Below are positions 22,582-35,004 of a stretch of DNA of 64,000 nt, piece by piece. Source of the DNA: Paramacrobiotus metropolitanus (lineage: Eukaryota > Tardigrada > Eutardigrada > Parachela > Macrobiotidae); contig NW_026570241.1 in assembly GCF_019649055.1 (NCBI RefSeq), forward strand, positions 944,501-1,008,500, in the 5' to 3' direction. The notes beneath the pieces are model-generated. The model saw only the letters and a program-made list of their open reading frames with translations. It did not search any database and had not been told where the DNA came from. Position 1 is the first letter of the stretch. The number at the start of each line of letters is the position of its first letter. The position numbers and the translations under genes are program-made.

Positions 22582-23163
22582 GTACAATGGACACCATAAA
22601 TGTGGTTACACTCAAACCGCGCGCAACCAGATACTTATCTGTACTCAGACATCCAATTCCGTGCTGACCGTCGGCCTGCTGATGTTTACACTTGCACCTT
22701 GCACATTTCCCAACGAAAACCATCAATCGATAGCTCAAACGAATGAGAAAAAAATTCTAAGAATTTTGATACCAAACAAATTGGTTTTTATTACTTCTAA
22801 GAGAAAATCGAGGTTCCTAAAGTTTCCCGTAGACAAAGCATAGGATCCCTGCGTGTACGTGAAAACAAACCAAACCGTGGATTCAAATCCTATGCTATGT
22901 CTACGGGAAACTTTAGGAACCTCGATTTTCTCTTAGAAGTAATAAAACCAATTTATATCAAAATGAATTTTTTTTCATTCATTGAGCTATCGATTGATGG
23001 TTTTCGTTGGGAAATGTGCAAATTCCAAGTGCTTGAGTTTATTACGAGTCTACGCGCAATGGACATGACCGACTTCTTTTGGTCTGTTGTCGATCTTGCC
23101 GTTAAAATATCGGTCTTCGGACCGATTGTCAAGTGTAACCACATTTATGGTGTCCACTGTACC
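22582..23163. repeat. Long inverted repeat (foldback) with a short loop
   Basis: The outer ends pair (22582-22620 with 23163-23130; ggacaccataaatgtggtta and its complement). The inner arms pair closely (about 22700-22846 with 23022-22884; gaggttcctaaagtttcccg and its complement). The loop is about 40 bp. Between the outer and inner blocks the two arms differ strongly, as if one had been replaced. Confidence 0.75.
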
Positions 23164-24314
23164 TATATCATATATTTATACCATACAATACATAGCACGT
23201 TTTCATCACTACTGTATTTATTCGTATGTGATAGCGGCACGCTTTGCGGCAAAAACGACTGACGACATGTTGCCGTTACTCACGCCCTCCACGTATTGTT
23301 TCAGATGCTTAATCGGCACAGACTTTTCATGCCTCAGACCTGTGTACTATAAAGGAAACCTGGAGAGCATTTAGTTAGAATTTCTTTTCATTTCGAATTT
23401 TCGCATGCCCGCGCCATACAAACAGAAACACAACTGTGCAGGGGTTTCCCAATCAGATCTGACAACTTCTAGAGCAGGGCAAGGAAAGCTTGCGCATTTT
23501 GAGAATAACCTCGAACTGACGCTGATGAGGAACGTTGACTGCCAAGGTACTCTGTATGTGATGTGGTCCAAGTGAAGGGAAATTAGCGCTGCAAATACAG
23601 CTGGGCTATGAATGAAAGATATCAACTATTATTTATGTTATTATAGTATTTCGCACCATGACCTGCAGGAGGCAACAGTCCCTACTACAGATAATTTTCC
23701 TTGGCTTGGGAGGTGTTTTAAAGATTTCCGTTCTGATGGGTTCCATTATACTGTATTTGCTAAGGAAAGAAGAAGGCTTCTCGAGAAATTTGATACATAG
23801 TTTGATTGGTCACCCACCCCGTTGGTGGAAGAATTCAAGGAAACGTGTTCTCGCGCGGATTCACTTTAAATCAATGCATAAGCGGAACGTTAACGTGAAA
23901 AAAGAGCTAGATGAACAAAAACAATATGTCTGCAGCATGAATAGTAAACCATAACGGAACCCTAGAAACATTAGTGGATCCGTCAGCCAGGGACAGCGGG
24001 TCCAACCTCGTGTCACAGTTCCGGAATGTGCAGGAAGCCTCGCTGTTTTAAAAACATTGCTAATTGACTTTATTGGTCGTGCCCATAATCTTTGACGCTT
24101 CCTGCGTGACCTAAATTACCGGAAATCCCGGAGTGCATTCAGTCGCATTTGCCCAGGCTAACATACCGTATCCTTATACTCATAATATCGAAATCAGGTT
24201 ACAAAGTGCCAGCCAAACGTGAGTCAGTCATCAATAGCAGAGCGGATTGTTTATCTCAACCTAGTGACAGTCTATGTATGACCTTTAGCTTACAATTTGC
24301 AGATTGTGGCCATA
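23164..24314. other. Upstream of the GPCR at 24315; no gene recognised
   Basis: An open frame at 23658-23954 (98 codons, one hydrophobic stretch IILYLLRK) has no recognisable domain. Promoter and 5' UTR of the downstream receptor are expected near 24100-24314. Confidence 0.35.
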
Positions 24315-25378
24315 ATGTACAATTTTACACATAGACTATTTTTAAATGCGTCGAACGCTAGTGCCACTGAACATAAAAACGGTCGCGCAGCATTCCACGG
24401 CACCGTTGCTTGCGTTTACGTAGGTTTCCTCACGGCCGCTGTATTTCTGATTACCGTAATGGTCAAGAACCGCGAACACCTTACTGGTTCCCGTGTCTTG
24501 ATGTTGCACCAATTAATCACCGAATGCATGATAACGCTGTTTTACTGGCCAGTCAATTACGTTCTCCTGCCGCTTATCCCGAACGTTGCTGACAAATTCT
24601 GCCGGCATTTCGAATACGGTCAGTTTATCACGTATGCCGCTGCTTGGTACGGATTATCCGTTTTGGCCCTAAACCGCTTTGTAGCCGTTATTTGGCCATT
24701 CAAATACCGAAGCTGGATAACGAAACCGGTAATCGCTGCGCAGATTTTAATCCCCTGGGTTATTGCAATATTCGCCCCTTTAAAATTTCGTCTGGCGCAG
24801 AAAGGATTTATTTTGAATCCCCGGGCGCGAACTTGCGATGTCGATACGAGTGACGCGAGTTTTCCTGCGATTTTAATTTTTGCCGTATTTATGCCGTTAT
24901 TGTTAACCTGTGGATTGTACATTGCTCTGTTTATTGGAGTGAAAATCAGCAGGAAGGCAAAAATTACAAATGCGACGCAGTCTTTGGCATCTGGATCTGG
25001 CACCAGATCAACTAGCATGCATTCCACCCCGGCAAGGATTCGAGCCGAACATACGCGAAGAAGTGAGCGACGTATCCAGTTGGCCAAGGAACTGTTTTGC
25101 ATGTCGGTCGTGCATTTGATTGGCTTTGCCTCCGACCCGATTTTCGTTGCCATCGTTCCGGATGCCCAAGAAAAGTATCCCGCTATTCGGCAATGGATAC
25201 TCTTGGTATTCTATCTCGGCTATCTCTCGACACCGGTAATTCCGTACGATATGTCATGTGCTTAATACTGATGCTAACAAGCAATTGTATCGCAAATTTG
25301 TAGATCACCATCGCTTCCACAAATCAAGATGCCCAAATGGTGCTGAGAAGAATTTTCAGGCCGATTTTGTGCTTATGA
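24315..25378 (+). CDS. Family-1 rhodopsin-like GPCR, intact, two exons
   Basis: Exons are 24315-25235 and 25304-25378 (ccg|gtaatt donor, ttgtag acceptor, phase 0), giving 331 aa. The ATG at 24315 begins a short N-terminus with sequons NFT, NAS and NAS. Seven hydrophobic segments lie at about 30-50, 60-82, 101-123, 138-156, 186-209, 257-278 and 291-310. TM3 ends LALNRFVAVIWPFKYR, where most class A receptors have DRY. Cysteines in KFCRHF (TM3 start) and RTCDVD (second extracellular loop) would form the conserved disulfide. The TM7-tail junction STP|ITIASTNQDAQ is split by a 68-bp intron as in the paralogues. Plasma-membrane chemoreceptor or peptide receptor is likely; the ligand is unknown. 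Confidence 0.88.
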
Positions 25379-26311
25379 GAAGCGCAGAAAATCTTGCAGC
25401 AGCAAACGTTGCCATACCTAATTAATAATAAACGACTCTTTTACAGCGGTGAAGTCGCAATGGTTCATTGATTTTTAATCCTACTTTTGTTTTGATAAGA
25501 ATGTAGACGTAGGAGTGTATAATCGATAGTTCTACAGCGCATGGCTTTCATGAATGATTTTCGTAAAATATCCTTGTCGAAAGAGGCGCATAGCATTAAA
25601 CGTTCTGCTACAAACTACGTGTATGTGTACTGTATATGTGTGCGTGTATGTGTACTATACGTGTATTGTACAGTATATACCAGATAATACATTCATGGAC
25701 TCGTAATTACCCAAATTAAAGCAACCTCGGATTGTGATATAAATATTGTTCTTACTTTACTGGACCAGACGATCATTTACTCAGTTTTCACTGCCTTTGT
25801 ATTTAAAATATTCTAGCCAGCAACATGCCAGTGTTTACATTAGGGTTTGTAAAACAAATAAGCTTTCTACTATTTCTCCCGGCTTGCTTGTACCGTCATG
25901 GTGCAATCGTATGCCAGTAATAAAGATGCCAAGTACATTCCAACCGTCAGCCGTGGTACCGTTTAATACCGTTCACGGCTACATGACGCTGGGGAATAAT
26001 AATTAATATTGACTCCTGCCATACATATCTCTATCCACATATCTCCATTTGCCGCTTCTGCGTGCGATCCTATCGATAATATTTTAAACCGGTTCAGCAT
26101 ACGTGGTAGCCGTAAAAGTAAGCGACGATGCATACGTTGGGAACACTGCGACTGCAGTGGTTATGTACACAGTACAGCTGCGCACCGGTACGGTCTTTTC
26201 AATTTGAAGACATTCGCAGTTTGTAGTTTGCTGTGAAATCTGACAACAGTGCACAGTACTCTGTACGCCTTTATATTTTTTATATCATTATTGCATTCAA
26301 AATACGACACC
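25379..26311. other. Intergenic with a GT/TATG-rich microsatellite
   Basis: A purine-pyrimidine alternating tract (gtgtatgtgt-type) lies at about 25618-25682. It is otherwise without a recognised gene. The promoter of the DUF1772-like gene should lie near its right end. Confidence 0.4.
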
Positions 26312-27027
26312 ATGCCGAGTCCGTTCCTGAATAATCTGGATGGCCTGGCCACGGTGGCAGCTGGTATTTTCTCCGGAACGGCATTCTACACTTCCTCGCA
26401 GGAAGTGCCTGCCATGCGCGATCTGGGCCTGAATGAGCACTGGAGGTTTTTCCCTTACATGTACCATCGTGCATTTGTTTACCAAAGTATGCTACTGTTT
26501 TACCTTAATTGCAGTTATTTCGCTTGCAAAAAACTGCTGATCGTTAAACATATTCTTTTTTGCCTTAAATGCTGTTTTGTTTTAAAAATCAATGTCTACC
26601 TCGTTCTTTAGGCGTATGTAAACAACTTAAGCAAGCACTCTGTACACAAAAACACTTAAATTTTCAAGAACGTTTTATTCTGACTCCAGGCGCTGCGGGT
26701 ATAACGGCTGGTGTCGGCAGTATCATCCATGGACTGCGCATTGTAAATTCGGATTTCGACCAGAAATTGTGGATTGGCGTAGGAGCATCGTTCTTGGCGC
26801 TCGTCCCGTACACCTTCATCTTCATGGTGCCGACAAATAACGCCATCTGTGAGGACAGCAAACGGGTGACCGAAGGTGGACAGTCCCGTTTTGAGATCCA
26901 TCAGCGCCGGGATATGCTGGAGAAGTGGAGCTCCATGCACTTGGTGCGCACCGTCACTTCGTGCGCTGCCTTCGGTGTCATGGTCTATGCGCTGGCGCGT
27001 CATGCCAATCTGGTTTTCCGGCAGTAA
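26312..27027 (+). CDS. DUF1772-like (anthrone-oxygenase-like) membrane protein, copy 1
   Basis: Exons 26312-26486 and 26690-27027 (phase 1; caaa|gtatgc donor, ctccag acceptor) encode 170 aa. The N-terminal helix (LATVAAGIFSGTAFYTSSQE) is followed by AMRDLGLNEHWRFFPYMYHRA, then two more membrane stretches (WIGVGASFLALVPYTFIFM, TVTSCAAFGVMVYALARH). Between them is a polar, strongly conserved patch, PTNNAICEDSKRVTEGG. The four-helix layout and the PxNxxI motif fit DUF1772, a family that includes fungal anthrone oxygenases. Function in animals is not established. A tandem paralogue follows at 27898 with identical exon lengths. Confidence 0.7.
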
Positions 27028-27897
27028 AACCGTCTGGAAGTAACGGGATAACCGGTTGCAGATAGCGATAGGTTACTGGCATTTACTGTTGCTGTGCTAG
27101 CGCCGTGCTAATGTCGTTATGATTTTTTATTTGCATGATCATGGTCTTCATAATTCACTGTAGCGGGATTTGTTAAGATAACTGGCACAAGTACGGTATA
27201 ATCGCTGTTGTTGAATTTTTCTTAGTTTTGATTGATTGTATTTCTTGTGTGAAGAATAACTGAACATAAGCCTAAAATTATCACGACCTCGGCGCAAATT
27301 TGCACGAACGTTTCAAAGTAGAATTTATTCAGTAAAACGTTTTCACGCGCGGAGTACTGCCTAGTTTGAAAGTCCCTTGCATTTTACAAATACGAATGCA
27401 CATCCTATGCTTTGCATATTATGCTATATTATCGTACACAGTATACCGGCACATGCCGATGTTAAAAGCCATCGTTCGCCGTACATCTTGATAAGTTACT
27501 ACGCCGTCTGCAGCTGTTCAGCGAAGTGTAAACAGTCGTTATATCAACAACAAAGAAACCGGTAAACTGCGGTACGGGATACCGGCGGTAGCCAACGGAA
27601 GTACGGTATATATAATATCTTCCATATGTCTATCTGGCTCATACGTAACGATGTACGAGAAGTATGTGCTATGCAGATTGTTTTGCTTGATATTCTCCGT
27701 ACTGCAGCGTCTGCACTTTAAACCAGTTTCGCATAATGCTGACTGCAAAAGTGGGCGACATGACAGGCGTTTAAAAGATTATGGTCGCGTGATTAATCAC
27801 TTTTTCCGTCTTCCACTTTGAAGTATAACACAGCCGTTTTTTCTCAGTTTCCTCTAATCTCTCCCAAAATTGTTATACTTTCAATAACGGCTGAATC
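27028..27897. other. Intergenic between the two DUF1772-like genes
   Basis: Nothing recognised. It is presumed to hold the copy 1 terminator and the copy 2 promoter. Confidence 0.4.
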
Positions 27898-28685
27898 ATG
27901 CCGCACCCGCTTTTTAATAACCTGGATGGACTGACCACCGTGAGCGCTGGCTTATTTGCCGGCACAGCGTTTTATATGTCAACACAGGAAGTGCCGGCGA
28001 TGCGCGATCTTGGTCTGGATGAAAACTGGAGATTCTTCCCGTATATGTACCATCGCGCTTTCATCGCGCAAGGTATGTTTAATAATTTCATACTTAAATA
28101 CAGGGGAAGCTGAATAATCCATCCGGATCCACAATTACATGTAGTATGGTGATCTTATTATACAGATGTATACAATAAAAAAGCCATTTGTGTATAAGTA
28201 TATACTAGTAAACAAAAATTTTTGAGTAACCTTGCATGTTAAGCTCACTCAGTGTTACAGCAAACAAGGCTTGTTCTAAAAATTGAGACAGCCCATTTAT
28301 AAATTTCCTCGGCAGTTCCGATACTGTACTTACACCCGTTATAACAGGTTCGCTATGTTCATTGGCTGGCGTGGGCAGTATCACCCACGCTCTGCGAATC
28401 ATCAACTCGGACTTCGACCGCAAATTGTGGTTGGGCGTGGGAGCGACATTTCTGGCTGTTTTGCCCTACACCTTTATAGTCATGGTGCCGACAAATAACG
28501 CCATCTGCGAGGACAGTAAGCGTGTCACCGAGGGTGGTCAGTCCCGCTTCGAAACAGGCCGACGCCGAGAGATGCTGGAGACGTGGAGCTACATGCACCT
28601 GGTGCGCACTATTGGCTCCTGTGTCGCTTTCGGCGTTATGGTGTACGGACTGGCACGTCACGGCCATCTGGTTTTCAAGCAGTAA
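27898..28685 (+). CDS. DUF1772-like (anthrone-oxygenase-like) membrane protein, copy 2
   Basis: Exons 27898-28072 and 28348-28685 have the same lengths (175 and 338 nt) and phase as copy 1, and also encode 170 aa. Conserved blocks are MPHPLFNNLDGLTTVSAG, VPAMRDLGLDENWRFFPYM, MVPTNNAICEDSKRVTEGG and LVRTIGSCVAFGVMVYGL. The exon 2 start is the one clear divergence from copy 1 (GSLCSLAG against SAAGITAG). The intron is 275 bp against 203 bp. Both copies look functional. This is a tandem duplication with purifying selection on the polar patch, judged by eye. Confidence 0.7.
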
Positions 28686-29349
28686 AAATTTGGTCGGAAA
28701 CGTTAACCGTTCTGTGCAGATATGTATTACCTAACTGCCACAGCCGACTCAAACACAAAACTGTATCCTCCACAAACAGTGGTGTCCTTTATTCTTCAGA
28801 GTTCAGGTGGTGGTGTACTTGCCTATCTTGTGTTTGCGTTTCGGTTTTTACTAAACAAGCAGTGTAATTCAATCCAAAAATGAATGGAAGTCGGATTTTC
28901 CTGTTCATCTTGAATAAGTGCTTAATTTTTCCTGAAGGTATCTTATTGTCGCTCTTGTGGTTTCTTTGGTAATGCATATTATTGGTTGTTACTTATTGCA
29001 CATTTGTTTCTGTTTATTGGTGTCGTGTTACAATATACGTGGTGAAGAGTCAGAAGAATGAATGTTAAACAGGTAGATCATAAAGCAACGAAAGAAAAAG
29101 AATTTTTTAAGGGAGTAGAAATAAGATCACCTAAAAAAAGTTATGTCCGTGACGATTCTTATGGTTAGGAATGCTGCTGTAATGTTACATGTGCTACTTC
29201 AAAACAGGTACCAATGCAGCGCTTTGTTCCCTTATTAGCTGCGATACTGGGCGTTTTCCTTAACAAAAACCAGGTTATTAAGCCAAATATTGTTCAAAAT
29301 TGTTCCTGAAGGAAGCCACTTAAACATTTTCATAATAACTCTTTATTTT
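28686..29349. other. Intergenic, no gene recognised
   Basis: AT-rich, with only short frames. Nothing supported. Confidence 0.4.
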
Positions 29350-29840
29350 AGCGTTTTAGGTGCAACATTCCGATCCATACAATAATTATATCACTATAAC
29401 ACAGACGCTGTCGTTCCGTGGTGCGCGTATGCTCCAGAGAAATTTGCGCTTCGGACAGGGAAATTCCGTGCAACCTGCTACGGTATCAGTTAAGCTGTGC
29501 AAGAGTTGGGATATCCATATACAACCTTTTAACAAACTGATCATCGTTCACTTTATGAATAAAACCCACCGCTCCGCAGACTGTTCCGGTATGGGGAATG
29601 GGGATGCATGTTGTTGGGAAAGTGCGGCAGCCATGCGTTGAAGCACCAACTGGCGCCTCGTTCGTGGGGATTTGGCTACGCCACTGTCATAAGCACGGCA
29701 CCCACAGTGTGACAGACATCCTCCGCTTGGGTTTTGTCGTATGCATAGTCAAAACCAACAGCAAATGCTTCTCTGCAATTAGTGCATGTCTCAGTGCAAC
29801 TAGCAAGGAAGTACACAGATCGGTATTAGAAACTTAATTT
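29350..29840 (-). pseudogene. Decayed Link-domain exon (astacin-Link family), copy right of the DUF1772 pair
   Basis: Minus-strand similarity to the last exon of the gene at 39126-41270 is spread over several frames: RQNPSGGCLSHCGC-type remains near 29740, a WVLFIK segment near 29565, GSECCT at the end near 29360. The plus strand also mirrors 37191-37638 (caacattccgatccatacaa against caacattccgatccgtacaa). Multiple frameshifts and stops show it is dead. It is the more degraded of two copies that bracket the adenylosuccinate lyase gene. Confidence 0.7.
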
Positions 29841-30199
29841 TCCGACACTTTCCCCGCTCCTATCAGCCGAGTAGCGATCACATCAGAACAAGCCGAAGAA
29901 AAAAATTTATCAAGACCGTGAATGAGTTTTCATATTGTTTTTATTACATCAAGAGCAGAGAACCCTATAGAACGATCTGCTCTTTATTCCATCGAGAACT
30001 AAATACAACAAACAAAGGATAACAACAACAACAACAACAATAAACGAGCGGACAATTACGGTATATGGAAATCTCGCAACGTTAACATTACAAACCCGAT
30101 TAACGGGACTTCGACGTCTGGTCGGTAAAAACAATAATTACTAATAATATTCATGATTGTGTAAACACTGCTCAAAATTCCAGGATGCGGTAGCATCCA

Positions 30200-33100
30200 T
30201 CACAATTCCACCCTCACGATGCCAGCCAGCTCCTTCGTGTACGCATTCAGCACGGGACGCACTTCCAAATCCAGAAACTCTTTCACCTACGCAAGAAAAG
30301 CAAACCGCATTAAAGTGGTACTGAAATGTGTACTGCAACGTTTGCAAAGTATCGCAGTACTTTATGAACGAAGTAGGTTTAACCCGAAATTTTTTTATCA
30401 AGCCCGTCATTTGATACAAGTTACGGCCGCGTTAGCGCGCCGTCATTCGAGTCAAGTGAAAATCGACAGAATTTTTTACTTGTCCTTTTCGGATGATTTG
30501 TTTATAGCACTTTGAGGGTTTGCACGCTTAGGACTAGTGTATCTGGCAGTGACAAAGAATATTTCGATGAAAGTCAAGTAAATGAAAATCAATTTAAAGC
30601 TGACACAACGGTGCGAAAGTCGACAATTCCGCCGACTAGCGCTTAGTCACAAACGGCCGTTTATTTTTATCCGATGTTCGGATGTTGTTTCCAAATTTCG
30701 CCGCATTTTTACCTGTTGTTCGGCGCGTCCCGTGAACGCCTTCGGATTCATCAGGTCGTCCAGTTGCTGATGGATCTTGGCGAAGTAAGCATCGTTGCGG
30801 ATGCGCTGCAGCAGATCGTTGTCCTTGCCCTCCTGCTTGACGACATTCCCCGCCAGCTGCGATAATTCGCGCAGTTTTTCATGGCATTCCTGCCGATCGC
30901 CACCGGCCTTTACCATGGCCATGAGAATGCTCTCGGTGGCCATAAAGGGCAGTTCCTCGCGGATACGCCGCTGAATCACGTTGGGATAAACCACCAGCCC
31001 TTCACAAATGTTCTGCAGTGTAATCAGCAGAGCGTCCGCGATCAGGAAAGCATCCGGAATGCAAATACGTCTACGAAACGAAAAACTCAATTTTACTTGC
31101 AATTTTTAGCAACATAATGACACATTTGATACCGGTAACAAATTCCACCATCATAAGTACTTTTATGGTTAGTATCACATACAAGATTCCTAAAGAAATG
31201 TTTGTCGAGCATGCCAACATGGTTATGAATAAAAATAATATTTAAAAATATAAATATCATATATTTTACCTGTTGCAACTCGTTCTTGTGTTAATCTATT
31301 ATGTTTCGATATATTGTTAATAATACTATTTCTATAAATAAGGACATTATTATGAAGATACATTTTTTATTGATTATAAATAATACAAATTAACAAAAAC
31401 ATCAACAAAAATAAAAATGAATGTAATTTTTATAAATTAATACTAATAAAGCACCAATAATTATTTATATTAACCTATAAAATCATTTTACAGAGATTCA
31501 TAGCATTTCTGCATCATTAAGAATGTTCTTTAATAAACGTGGATAAAATCGACTTTTCAGCGCTGAAAACAGGAGAAAAGGCGTGAACTTTCTCACGCTG
31601 ACAATAACTTTCGTTTACCGATTGGCACTATCGTCCAAAGTCCGCTCCATCCACTGCACCGCGTGCGTCTGCAGGGCATCGTTGACCAGGTTCATCAGAT
31701 GGCGCGCCAGACTGCAGCAGCGTTCACTGCGCATCGGATTGCGCTTGTAGGGCATCGCGCTCGATCCGATCTGGTCCTCCTCGAAAGGCTCCTCAATCTC
31801 CTTAAAGCTGGCCAGCAGACGAATGTCCGTACAGATCTGCGCATGATTAAACAGATAATATGCTACAATAATGATATGTCGTCGATTGAATCGCTCGTTA
31901 CTGCAGTTTTATTAGAAAGTGCGTAAAGGCAAAATTTAACCTTACTTATAATTCATCATACTCAAAATACATCGCTTTTTCTCTTATTCCGGCCACTTTG
32001 GATGTATGGATTTATATTTCGGTCACCAGGTAGTTAAATTTCCTGACAAAACGGAGTTGACAAAGATCAGTAGTTGTTACAAAAACGACTTCTCTTATTA
32101 AATTTGAACGTATAACATTAGTAAATTTTTATGAAAATTAAGCAAATAACAGAAACTCTGAATCAGGTGAGACCCAAAACACCGGTCTTTTACTCTTTAA
32201 ACTTTCAACAAATGAAATTTAATGGACCCCTCAAACGTGTGAGGGTTGGGGGGGCTTGCTCTGCGTCTGTCTGCGAACAGCAAATTGACGGGTGGCTAGA
32301 GGCAGTGCGATCAGCAGATATGTATGTATCGAGATATTTGTGTAGTGCGCCACACCATTACCCGTCGCCGTCGCACCATTACCCGGTGACCGAAATATGA
32401 AACCATACACTCAAAGTGACCGGAATATGAGAAAAAGCGAAATATAGTGAGAAAAATCAGCCATAATCTCCAGTTGTACCTTATGCACGGACGATCCCAG
32501 TCCAGCCAACACCGATAAAACTTCCAAATCCTGTTTGCGCGTGTATGTCTGTCCGCAAATGACAAAACACCTGCACAGAGAAAAAAAAATTACACAAAGA
32601 GGCACGAACTAAAATGTTTAGTTTTAAAACCAAGAAGAACAGCTGAAAGCAATTTCGAGCATCGAGTTAGCGCTTACTTCTTGAAGCCGGCAAGATCGCA
32701 GACGAGACGATCCAGATTCTGAACGTTTTCGTCGAACCCATCGAACAGCTGGACGAAACTGGCCTGCGTCCCGGTGGTGCCCTTGACGCCGCGGAAGCGC
32801 AGATCGGTTTTGATCCGTTCGAAATTATGCAGATCCATCACCAGATCGCCTATCCACAGCGCGGCACGCTTCCCGACCGTGGTCAACTGCGCTGGCCTAC
32901 GATTTTACAAAAAATTAAAAATGAATACGGACAAAAGTTTTAGATTAAAAGAATCGATAAAGCGCACAATTTACACATTTTTCACAGCAACTAATTAAAT
33001 TACTTCAATATCAATTACATCAGTATAGTAATAATTGAGCATAAAATTTGATGCTTTTAATTAGCGTCAACCTGCGCAGGTGTATTGTTATGTGTGCTGG

Positions 33101-34666
33101 CGGATGCCGAATAAAAATAGAATAATTATGATGAGTTAAATTATGGAGGAAAAAATTAACTGAGTTTGCGTCAAAATAGCCACAGCGTAAAATGTGCAAA
33201 AATGAAAAACACCCTTAGCATAATAGCATTACAGAGATGAAAAACCGCCGTACGTAATTCTTATCAGGCAAAAAAATGGTAGCATTTCTCCAAAACAACA
33301 ATCAGAAAAAATTTTGCAAATTTCCTCCGTCAACTTTTAACACGGGAAAAATTGACAATAATTAGTCAGCTTACTGCAAATGAGTGTATCCCAGAGTAGG
33401 CAAGGCTTTGTAATCATCAGCAAATTTACTCAGACGATCAATGCAGCGCGCCAGCTAAATTCCGACAAAACACATTCAAACACCCACAGAAATTTTACAA
33501 ACGAGTACAGACTCCCATTTTAATTTCAGCAGTACATATTAACAGAATAATCTACTATTCTACCTTCGGCAGGAGTATTTGCAGCCCATCGCGGATGCAG
33601 ATAAGATCCTGGACAAAACAATGATACCAGCAAAATTAGTGCTTACAGAATGCGAAAATGAAGGGCGCATTGCTATTAGTGTGCGTTATCATTGTGGCTT
33701 ACGGTATTGTCGGTCACGTAGCAGGATGTGGCTCCCAGATGGATAATGGCTTCGGCTTTCTTGCACTCCTTCCCGAAGGTCCGCACATGCGCCATCACAT
33801 CGTGCCGGACACGCTTCTCCTCCGCCAGCGCAAAATCCCAGTCAATGCGCTCCACGTTGGCCTGCATTTCCGCAATCTGGTCTTCTTGGATGTTCAAACC
33901 CAGCATCTACATGTATAAATTTAAATAATACTATGTGCCACAAAGGCACACTTGCCTTCTGAAAACATAAACGACTTAACGGAAAATATTACAAAATAGT
34001 AAAAAGGAGTGGAAAAACTTTCATGACTACTCGCTAGACGTTCACGACGTTTTAAAACGTTTTAAACCGCTGTACAGAGTATAATCACGAAACATCTGCC
34101 AGTGCACAACACTTCCTATCAATTTTAAGCACCAAGTAAGCAATGGAGCATCTGCGGTCTATGCCTAAATAAATAACACAAGCCACAATTTCACCATATA
34201 AAAATTGATATAAAATCCACAATTTTTTCTCACAAAGCCTCAGCGAGAAAAAAATATTGGAAAACTTGTAAGAACAAGCAAAAATGAAAGAATATTCGCC
34301 AAATAAAATTATGATGAGTACATACTTTGATTATAATGGCATAATGCTCGACTGGTATGTTCAGTTCTATATACTTTTTAGCTGCATAAACTCAAAATGG
34401 TAAAAATATAAGCGATTTATAATATTCTTATGATGTAATTTTATGTGATAATGTAACTGGCAGGCTGAAAACACCCACAAACCCCGCCACTGAGATGTGC
34501 GTACCTGTTGCGATTTAGCCAGCCAGATCCACAGATTTCTCCAGGTGATGATGCGCTTGCGCTCACTGAAGTTATAGCACATCTCCTCGCTGGCATAGCG
34601 CTGCTCCAACGGGCTTTGGTAGCGGGACTTTTCGGGATTCTTGTCATTCATAGCCATGATGGCCAT
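30200..34666 (-). CDS. ADSL: Adenylosuccinate lyase, nine exons, complete
   Basis: Exons (minus): 34666-34505, 33906-33703, 33608-33564, 33454-33375, 32896-32678, 32570-32480, 31836-31619, 31070-30713, 30286-30200. All are GT-AG, phases agree and the total is 487 aa, close to the animal enzyme. It cleaves succinyl-AICAR and adenylosuccinate, releasing fumarate, in cytosolic purine synthesis. Landmarks are [16 protein letters not shown] at the N-terminus, [32 protein letters not shown] with the catalytic histidine, [15 protein letters not shown], and the superfamily signature [15 protein letters not shown] with the catalytic loop serine. [19 protein letters not shown] and [11 protein letters not shown] close the C-terminal domain. 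ATG 34666 is the first in frame. Introns carry a LINE tail (33052-33119). Confidence 0.96.
33052..33119 (+). repeat. LINE 3' tail inside an adenylosuccinate lyase intron
   Basis: The run cttttaattagc ... gcgcagg ... tgccgaataaaaat matches the 3' end of the LINE at 63934-63995 in the same order and strand. It lies in the intron between exons 4 and 5, antisense to the gene. Confidence 0.7.
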
Positions 34667-35004
34667 TGGCAGGGATTCTTCACAAGCGCAAAGCGTGGCG
34701 GAACACAAACCAGGCTAGTGCAGTGTATCACTCAACGCCTTCGCCAAATCGGTGAATCAATGAATGGAACCGTCACTCCCGTGATAGAGGTACGTTACAG
34801 CAGTACCTAACTGCAAAATTATTTGCGCTGAATATCTGAAAAAAGGATGGAACAGAACAATCAAACAAGCGACACAGAAAAAGTCAGAAAGCTGCCAGAA
34901 GAGTCGGTGACTGTGAGAGAACTGCAGAAGTCAGAAGAAATCTGCTCTCATTGTTTTCTATCTTTTGATTTTCCACTTGGGCGTCGTGACGTCACACACT
35001 ACTT
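34667..35004. other. Adenylosuccinate lyase promoter side, no element pinpointed
   Basis: Region upstream of ATG 34666. It has no TATA box in a clear position. Nothing else recognised. Confidence 0.35.

Noticed and set aside
33658-33918. Plus-strand ORF with signal-peptide-like start
   Set aside because: It is the antisense of adenylosuccinate lyase exon 2, whose coding evidence is far stronger.
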